A DNA stretch of 5,126 nucleotides from Tannerella sp. (GTDB lineage Bacteria > Bacteroidota > Bacteroidia > Bacteroidales > Tannerellaceae): positions 1 to 5,126 of the forward strand of contig JAITMT010000309.1 of assembly GCA_031277235.1 (NCBI GenBank). The letters run 5' to 3'. The translations under genes and the position numbers were made by a program. Position 1 is the stretch's first letter. Each line of letters starts with the position of its first letter. Under the pieces are notes generated by a model. That model was not told where the DNA came from and ran no database searches. It saw only the letters and a program-made list of their open reading frames with translations. Positions 1 through 3,668 of this stretch are shown here, piece after piece.

Positions 1-120
1 GAAGAGTTGGCGTGTTGTAATCGTGATACTATAGTTGGTCCCGTATCCGAAACCGAACTGAATGCCCTGATACTTGACAGGAAGATAAACGTAAAAAGAA
101 TGAGACGGAAAGAATGGTAA
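1..120 (+). CDS. C-terminal end of an unidentified protein (5' partial)
   Basis: Frame 1 is open from the first base to a TAA at 118-120, giving 39 residues that end in a strongly basic tail (…VKRMRRKEW). It starts outside the window, so neither its length nor its domains are visible. The codons look like ordinary coding sequence and the repeat block begins directly after the stop, which suits a gene end. The basic tail could contact nucleic acid, but 39 residues are too few to name a family. It could also be a chance open frame. Confidence 0.5.
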   Translation, partial: EELACCNRDTIVGPVSETELNALILDRKINVKRMRRKEW

Positions 121-129
121 TTCCACACC

Positions 130-248
130 GGTTGCAATGGATTTGCAATCCGCTAAAAAATACAGGGAATATGATATGTGAAATTGGAAATAACAGGATT
201 GCAAATCCTGATGATGGAATCCTGCGGATGGCAAATCCGCAGGGACGG
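130..248 (+). repeat. Leader repeat copy 1 (87-bp core 162-248)
   Basis: The 87-bp core runs from ACAGGGAAT to GCAGGGACGG and recurs at the same length at 564-650 and 1178-1264. It holds two hairpins: AGGATT/AATCCT with loop GCA (195-209), and CCTGCGGAT (221-229) with ATCCGCAGG (235-243). A GGATTTGCAATCC palindrome, the reverse complement of the core's GGATTGCAAATCC, lies upstream at 139-151. The copy contains an open frame from ATG 171 to TGA 327-329 whose first 26 codons match the other copies. Unlike copies 2 and 3, it is not followed by a recognisable gene. It is probably a REP-like interspersed family. Confidence 0.85.
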
Positions 249-337
249 GTGCAAGGAACCCTGTTAGAGTTAGAAAGGAATATTAATTATCAATATAAAT
301 TTTATGTATGCTCGACATTATACATCTGATATCTTCC

Positions 338-488
338 GCATCCCGTCAGGGATGCGTCGCTCGGTAGAATATATTTCCCATCGTTGGTTGCATTCCGTAC
401 GGAAACAACGTTCATCGACCGGAGGGGAGATAATGCATCCTGTGGGCGGACAACCTTTTCTACCGAGCGATGCATTCCTACGGAATGC
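338..488. repeat. MITE-like element with 31-32 bp terminal inverted repeats
   Basis: The left end (338-369) and right end (458-488) are near-perfect inverted repeats sharing TCGCTCGGTAGAA and its complement. Each end also folds by itself: GCATCCC/GGGATGC with loop GTCA (338-355), and GCATTCC/GGAATGC with loop TAC (472-488). The interior holds another palindrome, TTCCGTACGGAA (393-404), flanked by GTTG and CAAC. There is no transposase and no clear target-site duplication, so it would be non-autonomous or a palindromic repeat. Open frames crossing it on both strands appear to be by-products of the inverted repeat. From memory, similar sequences are common in Bacteroidales genomes; this was not checked. 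Confidence 0.75.
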
Positions 489-515
489 CTGAATTTTAGA
501 ACTGACAGTCCTGCT

Positions 516-537
516 GCCGCTGCGGATTTGCAATCCC
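516..537 (+). repeat. Degenerate GC-rich tail palindrome
   Basis: The stretch GCCGCTGCGGATTTGCAATC resembles the start of the GC-rich element seen intact at 1067-1121 and 1970-2024, including the GGATTTGCAATCC hairpin at 524-536. It lies just upstream of leader repeat copy 2, as the 1067 copy lies just upstream of leader copy 3. The match is short, so it could instead be only the upstream palindrome of the leader unit. Confidence 0.45.
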
Positions 538-563
538 TTGCAAAACAGTAGAAGAATTTAAAA

Positions 564-650
564 ACAGGGAATATGATGCACAAAATTGGAAATAACAGGA
601 TTGTAAATCCTGATAATGGAATCCTGCGGATGGCAAATCCGCAGGGACGG
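564..650 (+). repeat. Leader repeat copy 2 (87 bp)
   Basis: This copy has the same length as copies 1 and 3 without indels. The differences from copy 1 that I could count (a short run after ATGAT, one in the GCA loop, one in GATGATGG) are all transitions. It holds both hairpins, AGGATTGTAAATCCT and the CCTGCGGAT/ATCCGCAGG stem. It ends 18 bp before the start codon of the membrane-protein gene at 669. Confidence 0.85.
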
Positions 651-659
651 AGTGTGTGA
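573..659 (+). CDS. Candidate leader peptide encoded by repeat copy 2
   Basis: ATG 573 opens a 28-codon frame that reads through the repeat (…RIVNPDNGILRMANPQGR…) and stops at TGA 657-659, nine bases before ATG 669. The same frame is open in repeat copies 1 and 3. The spacing would suit translational coupling to the next gene. There is no direct evidence of translation; the frame may be open only because the repeat is young. Confidence 0.25.
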   Translation: MMHKIGNNRIVNPDNGILRMANPQGRSV

Positions 660-668
660 TAAATAAGT

Positions 669-1007
669 ATGATTTGCAAAATTGGAAATAAAGGGAAAAA
701 GATAACTAAAACGATATGGGGTGGCTTCTGTCTGTTCGGTATCATCCTTTCCTGTGTGGATTTTTATCAGGTCTTGAATCATCCTGAACTTTATCCTTTC
801 GGGGCGGAAGGACCTGTTGCCGGGCTTTGGTATTATAAAACACAGGAATCATATCTTTGGTTTTCCACTATTATAATTTTTTGGTTTCTTATCGGATTGC
901 TGTTATGTTTATTTCAACATAAGTTCAGGTTTCTAAAATGGATGATAACGGGGCATTGTTTTCTTACATTGTTGTATATAATTTTTATCAATATGAAGAT
1001 GGTTTAA
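669..1007 (+). CDS. Small three-span inner-membrane protein, unknown function
   Basis: The product has 112 residues. Three hydrophobic segments are visible at about residues 15-33, 61-81 and 89-108, with a polar loop at about 34-60 containing an LNHPELYPFGAEGP stretch. The short N-terminal tail is basic (GNKGKK). I do not recognise the family. The start at ATG 669 lies within a partial copy of the leader repeat: 20 of the first 23 bases match copy 2 at 573, in the same frame, so the first seven or so codons appear repeat-derived. No clear Bacteroidetes promoter is visible directly upstream. A GC-rich tail repeat follows about 60 bp after the stop. Small orphan membrane proteins of this kind are sometimes immunity proteins, but nothing here proves that. 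Confidence 0.75.
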   Translation: MICKIGNKGKKITKTIWGGFCLFGIILSCVDFYQVLNHPELYPFGAEGPVAGLWYYKTQESYLWFSTIIIFWFLIGLLLCLFQHKFRFLKWMITGHCFLTLLYIIFINMKMV

Positions 1008-1066
1008 TATAATATTTTTAATTTTGAGTCTGTTTTTTTTGCCGGTTCAATAATAATTCATAATTC

Positions 1067-1121
1067 CCCCGCCGGCGCGGATTTGCAATCCGTGCCATTC
1101 GACGCACCGAATACAAACCCG
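1067..1121 (+). repeat. GC-rich palindromic tail repeat, copy A
   Basis: The element starts CCCCGCCGGCGCGG, continues into the GGATTTGCAATCC hairpin and CGTGCC, and matches 1970-2024 at 53 of 55 positions by hand count. It lies 3' of the gene ending at 1007. The first 30 bases also match, in reverse orientation, the right arm of the full palindrome at 4239-4302. The other arm is not preserved here, so this copy looks like half of the palindrome joined to other sequence. Confidence 0.85.
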
Positions 1122-1264
1122 TTGCAATGGATTTGCAATTCATTGCAAAACAGTATAATGATTTATAATCCGCTAAAACAGGGAATATGATGCACAAAAT
1201 TGAAAATAACAGGATTGCAAATCCTGATGATGGAATCCTGCGGATTGCAAATCCGCAGGGACGG
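1122..1264 (+). repeat. Leader repeat copy 3 (87-bp core 1178-1264) with upstream extension
   Basis: The core is the third full-length copy. Its hairpins are the clearest of the set: AGGATT/AATCCT (1211-1225) and a perfect 10-bp stem, CCTGCGGATT (1237-1246) with AATCCGCAGG (1250-1259), both with loop GCA. The extension carries GGATTTGCAATTC at 1129-1141 and TTGCAAAACAG sequence shared with the region just upstream of copy 2. It joins directly to tail copy A. Confidence 0.85.
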
Positions 1265-1306
1265 ACATTCCGTTACCGGATAATAAAAGGATTTGCAATC
1301 CGTTAA
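1187..1306 (+). CDS. Candidate leader peptide encoded by repeat copy 3
   Basis: ATG 1187 (or 1190) opens a 39-codon frame through the repeat, with the same RIANPDDGILR-type sequence as the other copies. It stops at TAA 1304-1306, thirteen bases before ATG 1320. The position parallels the copy 2 frame, which ends nine bases before its gene. As there, translation is unproven and the frame may be passive. Confidence 0.25.
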   Translation: MMHKIENNRIANPDDGILRIANPQGRTFRYRIIKGFAIR

Positions 1307-1376
1307 AAAAAGAAAAGATATGATGTACGGAATGGAAAAGAAAAGGATTGAGAATCCCGATAATGGAACCCTGCGG
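1289..1376 (+). repeat. Leader repeat copy 4, diverged and built into a gene's 5' end
   Basis: It begins with GGATTTGCAATCC (1289-1301), continues through ATGATG (1320), a modified palindrome GGATTGAGAATCC (1345-1357) and ends at CCCTGCGG. From ATG 1320, about 47 of 58 bases match copy 2 from 573 without gaps. Substitutions in the palindrome loop (GAG for GCA) and elsewhere show more divergence than between copies 1-3. The sequence after CTGCGG is unique gene sequence. Confidence 0.8.
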
Positions 1377-1916
1377 AAAAACCTAATCGTAATAGCAATT
1401 ACAGTAATACTGCTTGCATTGCTTGCAACACTTTTACTCTATCTTGAATTATGCCGACTGTTGGGCTGTCCGTCAAATTCGGAACTGCGACCTACCGATA
1501 AGCGGATGATTGCACATTTCAGACAAAACGAAAAAACGTTTAACAGGCTGGCGCAATCCATGTATGGAATCTATTCTGCGGATACTTTCTTGTTTTTTCC
1601 ATTTCCCTTACAGGATGAAAATGGCAATACAGGTTTTTCTTTACCGGTTGATAGAGACAAGGAGCGCAAAGTATTAATGGAAAATATCCAAATAAAAGAC
1701 TGCTATCTTGCTAATTTCAATTCGGTTAGATTCATTTATTTTTATGAAGGAGGTCCCACAAAAGGCTTTGAATTTGTTTTAGATAGAACAAATGAATATG
1801 TTTATAAAAAATTTGTAGAAACAGAAACTGATTTAAGCGATTTGATCCAAAGACCTGATGAATATGCATTGTACAAGAAAATTGACGATCACTGGAATCT
1901 GTTCATAACGAGATAG
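1320..1916 (+). CDS. Membrane-anchored protein with C-terminal extracytoplasmic domain, unknown function
   Basis: From ATG 1320 the product has 198 residues. Residues 1-21 are polar and come from leader repeat copy 4; residues 22-44 form one strong hydrophobic segment, and about 150 residues follow. The soluble part begins with a helix-like stretch (LRPTDKRMIAHFRQNEKTFNRLAQ, about 56-79 when read in two parts) and ends with a KGFEFV segment and IDDHWNLFI. That layout resembles a widespread group of small Bacteroidetes and proteobacterial lipoprotein-like proteins ending in a Tyr/Trp-rich strand; this is memory-based. ATG 1320 was chosen over the upstream in-frame TTG 1293 because it coincides with the repeat's conserved ATGATG. 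ATG 1332 is also possible. A GC-rich tail repeat starts 54 bp after the stop. Confidence 0.85.
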   Translation: MMYGMEKKRIENPDNGTLRKNLIVIAITVILLALLATLLLYLELCRLLGCPSNSELRPTDKRMIAHFRQNEKTFNRLAQSMYGIYSADTFLFFPFPLQDENGNTGFSLPVDRDKERKVLMENIQIKDCYLANFNSVRFIYFYEGGPTKGFEFVLDRTNEYVYKKFVETETDLSDLIQRPDEYALYKKIDDHWNLFITR

Positions 1917-1969
1917 TATTTTTAGAATAAGAACAAAAATCCACGGACAAGGGAAAATTATTGGACAAA

Positions 1970-2024
1970 CCCCGCCGGCGCGGATTTGCAATCCGTGCCA
2001 TTCGACACACCGAATACAAATCCG
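1970..2024 (+). repeat. GC-rich palindromic tail repeat, copy B
   Basis: Matches copy A (1067-1121) at 53 of 55 positions, including CCCCGCCGGCGCGG and the GGATTTGCAATCC hairpin (1982-1994). It again lies shortly downstream of a gene. After 2024 the sequence continues as GCGCAAACGGACGG, which is not shared with copy A. Confidence 0.85.
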
Positions 2025-2042
2025 CGCAAACGGACGGTACCC

Positions 2043-2108
2043 ATTGTCAATTGTCCATTGTCCATTGTCCATTGTCCATTGTCAATTATCAATTATCAAT
2101 TATCCATT
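2043..2108 (+). repeat. 7-bp tandem repeat array (ATTGTCC/ATTGTCA/ATTATCA)
   Basis: Nine complete 7-bp units run from 2043 to 2105, followed by ATT. The order is ATTGTCA, four ATTGTCC, ATTGTCA, two ATTATCA and ATTATCC. The period is not a multiple of three and no convincing gene covers it. The graded change along the array suggests expansion by slippage. It lies about 46 bp upstream of the promoter at 2154, so it could affect spacing or bendability there, but no function is shown. Confidence 0.95.
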
Positions 2109-2153
2109 AAACATGCTTTTTCCACGAAAAACAAAAATTTTTCACAAAAATAC

Positions 2154-2183
2154 TTGCATTCCGTAAAATTATCATTATATTTG
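2154..2183 (+). promoter_or_regulatory. Bacteroidetes-type promoter (TTG-N19-TATATTTG)
   Basis: TTG at 2154-2156 and TATATTTG at 2176-2183 are separated by 19 bp. This fits the -33 TTTG/TTG and -7 TAnnTTTG pattern of the Bacteroidetes primary sigma factor. An A/T-rich run (AAAAATTTTTCACAAAAA) lies just upstream like an UP element. Transcription would start near 2188-2191. The nearest candidate start is the small ORF at 2202; the next confident gene is at 2625, giving a leader of over 400 nt full of hairpins. Confidence 0.75.
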
Positions 2184-2201
2184 CCCCCGAAATTTTGAGA
2201 A

Positions 2202-2336
2202 ATGCTACATACAAATCCCAACATACCGAACCCTTATCCCCCCATTGCAAACGCCGCATTTGCAGCGCATTTGGGGGGGTTTACCCCCCCCCCCCCCCCC
2301 GAAAACGCCATTTTCGACGGGATAATGCAGCAGTGA
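2202..2336 (+). CDS. Candidate 44-residue leader ORF carrying a C17 tract
   Basis: ATG 2202 lies about a dozen bases after the expected transcription start and opens a frame to TGA 2334-2336. The product is rich in Asn, Pro and Ala, with five consecutive prolines encoded by the C tract, and ends ENAIFDGIMQQ. I recognise no family. The homopolymer should be length-variable. One extra C, or two fewer, would join this start to the frame open to 2881; one fewer ends it at 2323-2325. It may be a broken gene start, a leader peptide, or chance. Confidence 0.35.
   Translation: MLHTNPNIPNPYPPIANAAFAAHLGGFTPPPPPENAIFDGIMQQ
2238..2300. promoter_or_regulatory. C6 / G7 / C17 tracts able to form alternative hairpins
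   Basis: C6 (2238-2243), G7 (2273-2279) and C17 (2284-2300) occur in that order. G7 can pair with C17 across a TTTA loop. Alternatively it can pair with the upstream C6, enclosing a second stem, TGCAAA (2246-2251) with TTTGCA (2259-2264). The two pairings exclude each other, as in an attenuator. No ligand, terminator U-tract or anti-SD is evident, so regulation is only a possibility. C17 is also a likely place for sequencing or assembly error. Confidence 0.5.
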
Positions 2337-2356
2337 GGCTAAAAACGGGCTTTACG

Positions 2357-2577
2357 GGCATGTTTTCATGCCGCATGTACACCTCTCCCCTGCCCCTCTC
2401 CACAAGAGAGGGGATAAGTCCGTTCAACGGATTAATTCCCTCCACCGTAGGGGCAGACCTGCGTGTCTGCCCCCACAAGACCGGGCGCACACGCAGGTGC
2501 GCCCCTACGGAATACCACCTCTCCCCAACCCCTAAGCCTCCCCTAGCCCCTCCACAAGAGGGGAGAAAGGAGAGGTG
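2357..2577. repeat. Cluster of GC-rich hairpin repeats, including a cruciform
   Basis: The visible stems in order are: GGCATG/CATGCC (2357-2372); CCCCTCTC/GAGAGGGG with loop CACAA (2393-2413); a cruciform closed by CCGTAGGGG/CCCCTACGG (2445-2510) with two arms, GGGGCAGAC/GTCTGCCCC (2450-2473) and GGGCGCA/TGCGCCC (2483-2504); and CCCCTC/GAGGGG, again with loop CACAA (2537-2553). The last is enclosed by CACCTCTCC (2516-2524) and GGAGAGGTG (2569-2577); a second CACCTCTCC lies at 2380-2388. From memory, repeats reading GGGGCAGACCTGCGTGTCTG are scattered through several phyla. Long frames crossing the cluster on both strands are judged non-coding. The region 2337-2624 has no gene. Confidence 0.8.
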
Positions 2578-2581
2578 CAAT

Positions 2582-2613
2582 CATCAAATCTTCAAATCAT
2601 CAAATACTCAAAT
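2582..2613 (+). repeat. 8-bp tandem repeat before the HU-like gene
   Basis: Four 8-bp units share TCAAAT at their ends: CATCAAAT, CTTCAAAT, CATCAAAT, ACTCAAAT. They finish 11 bp upstream of ATG 2625 and lead into TATAAATAATT. The run makes up the A/T-rich leader before the start codon, where Bacteroidetes genes usually have unstructured A-rich sequence instead of a Shine-Dalgarno. Confidence 0.85.
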
Positions 2614-2624
2614 TATAAATAATT

Positions 2625-3335
2625 ATGTTACAGTACTCATTATCCGAAAACCTGCTGACCGACCGTCCCGACGACTTTTCGGCGCAGACGCACAGCATTG
2701 CCACGTTAGGCAAGGAAGAAATCATTACCCGCATTTTGAACAAGGGTACCTTATTGACGCGCACCGACATTCTGGCTGTTCTCAACGGTCTGGAAGAAAC
2801 CGTTGTCGAGGCATTGCTCGAGGGCTATTCCCTGACTTTGCCGCTGTTCAACACCTCCTTCTCGATTTCGGGCGTGTTTGAAAGTCCGCTTGATACGTTC
2901 GACGGCAACCGCCACAAACTCAACATCAACCTCACCAAGGGCGTGCTCCTGCGCAAGACGGAAGGGGAAATCAAGTTTGAAAAAACGAACGCGGCTGCCG
3001 CGTTGCCGAACATCCAGGAAGTGAAGGACAGCGTCAGCAACACCGTGAACGCGAAACTGACCCAACGCGGCGTAGTGGAAGTGCGAGGCTACAACCTCAA
3101 GATTGACGGCGACAGTCCGGCTTGCGGTCTGTGGTTCATAGATCAAAACGGCGCGGAGACCAAAGCCGGAGTGATTGTGGAAAACAAGCCCGCGCGGATC
3201 ATCGCCCTCATCCCCGACCTGCCCGCGGGCAGTTATCAGGTGAAGGTGGTAACGCAATATGCAGGCGGCGGCAGATGGTTGAAGACGCCCAAACAGTTTG
3301 TTTATCCGAAAACGCTGGCAGTCGAAAACCCGTAA
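2625..3335 (+). CDS. HU-like DNA-binding domain protein with C-terminal DUF4469 (IG-like) domain
   Basis: The product has 236 residues. Residues 1 to about 120 match the variant HU/IHF-like domain of Bacteroidetes proteins: a KEEIITRIL helix at 30-38, an EALLEGYSL turn at 62-70, the conserved PLFNTSFSISGVF strand at 73-85, and DGNRHKLNINL at 93-103. Residues about 129-232 match DUF4469, an IG-like fold, with LPNIQEVKDSVS, VVEVRGYNLKIDG, VIVENKPARI and IPDLPAGSYQVKV. The length is normal for this family. These abundant proteins have no settled function; DNA binding is inferred from the fold. The gene stands alone, and the promoter at 2154 is the best candidate, over 400 nt upstream. It is visibly richer in G+C than the other genes here. 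Confidence 0.93.
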   Translation: MLQYSLSENLLTDRPDDFSAQTHSIATLGKEEIITRILNKGTLLTRTDILAVLNGLEETVVEALLEGYSLTLPLFNTSFSISGVFESPLDTFDGNRHKLNINLTKGVLLRKTEGEIKFEKTNAAAALPNIQEVKDSVSNTVNAKLTQRGVVEVRGYNLKIDGDSPACGLWFIDQNGAETKAGVIVENKPARIIALIPDLPAGSYQVKVVTQYAGGGRWLKTPKQFVYPKTLAVENP

Positions 3336-3349
3336 AAACGGATGCGCAT

Positions 3350-3464
3350 GTTCAAGCGGATTGATCACCCGTGCTCAAGCACCTTGATCACATACGTTCA
3401 AGCGCCTTGAGCATATACGTTCAAACACCTTGATCACATACGCTCAAACTGTTTGAACAAATTG
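3350..3464 (+). repeat. 23-bp tandem array with internal dyad symmetry
   Basis: Four exact-length 23-bp units (3350-3372, 3373-3395, 3396-3418, 3419-3441) and a partial fifth (3442-3464) share a core of the form TCAAGCRCCTTGATCACATA. Each unit contains TCAA and TTGA arms five bases apart; in the fifth the arms are TCAAA/TTTGA, so symmetry is kept although the bases changed. There is no spacer between units, so this is not a CRISPR. It looks like an iteron-like or protein-binding array 14 bp after the HU-like gene's stop, or a simple satellite. Confidence 0.85.
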
Positions 3465-3469
3465 TGTAC

Positions 3470-3582
3470 CCCCGAGTTACGCCGTGCTCACCCGGGGTTA
3501 TCCATGTACAAGTCCTTCGGACTTGCAGCCTCCGCAGGAGGTAAATGTGGATAACCCCCTGCAAGCGAAGCGCAGCTCGGGG
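3470..3582. repeat. Nested palindromic element
   Basis: An outer stem, CCCCGAG (3470-3476) with CTCGGGG (3576-3582), surrounds a perfect 11-bp stem, GGGGTTATCCA (3494-3504) with TGGATAACCCC (3548-3558). Inside that lie two hairpins: CAAGTCC/GGACTTG with loop TTC (3509-3525), and CCTCC/GGAGG with loop GCA (3529-3541). There is no open frame of note and no T-tract after the stem, so it is not a classic terminator. It is probably an interspersed palindromic repeat that may also block transcription from the HU-like gene. Confidence 0.8.
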
Positions 3583-3590
3583 AATGGAAG

Positions 3591-3610
3591 GGTTACAAAC
3601 CGGTTACAAA
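3591..3610 (+). repeat. Short direct repeat GGTTACAAA x2
   Basis: GGTTACAAA occurs at 3591-3599 and 3602-3610, an 11-bp period or about one helical turn, with AACCGGTT at the junction. It lies between the nested palindrome and the A/T-rich leader of the gene at 3669. It could be a protein-binding site for that gene or simply the end of the upstream repeat. Confidence 0.5.
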
Positions 3611-3668
3611 GCGTAGCGGGTGGAGTAATTTGAAAATTAAATAATTAACAATTAAAAAACAATTAAAA

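Noticed and set aside
338..488. Complete insertion sequence
   Set aside because: Inverted ends are present but there is no transposase and no target-site duplication could be seen.
304..492. Plus-strand open frame inside the inverted-repeat element
   Set aside because: It coincides almost exactly with the MITE-like element, with translated ends mirroring each other, so it is treated as repeat.
302..745. Long minus-strand open frame across the MITE-like element and leader repeat
   Set aside because: It reads through two repeat families and into the antisense of the 669 gene; the open frame follows from the palindromes and no protein-like pattern is seen.
1012..1040. Intrinsic terminator at the T8 run after the 669 gene
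   Set aside because: Eight Ts are present at 1033-1040 but no stem precedes them.
1833..2198. Open frames on both strands across the tail repeat and 7-bp array
   Set aside because: The 7-bp array stays open as a 21-bp cycle without stops; products are pure repeat translation.
2195..2881. Long plus-strand frame from near the promoter into the HU-like gene
   Set aside because: It crosses the C17 tract, hairpin cluster and 8-bp array, then overlaps the HU-like gene out of frame. Only the HU-like frame has recognisable domains.
2751..3368. 205-codon minus-strand frame opposite the HU-like gene
   Set aside because: It is antisense to a gene with clear domain matches; high G+C third positions commonly create such shadows.
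3350..3464. CRISPR array
   Set aside because: The 23-bp units are directly abutting with no unique spacers, and no cas gene is present.
3625..3632. TAATTTG-like -7 element for the gene at 3669
   Set aside because: The spacing within the motif is one base short and no TTG lies at the right distance upstream.
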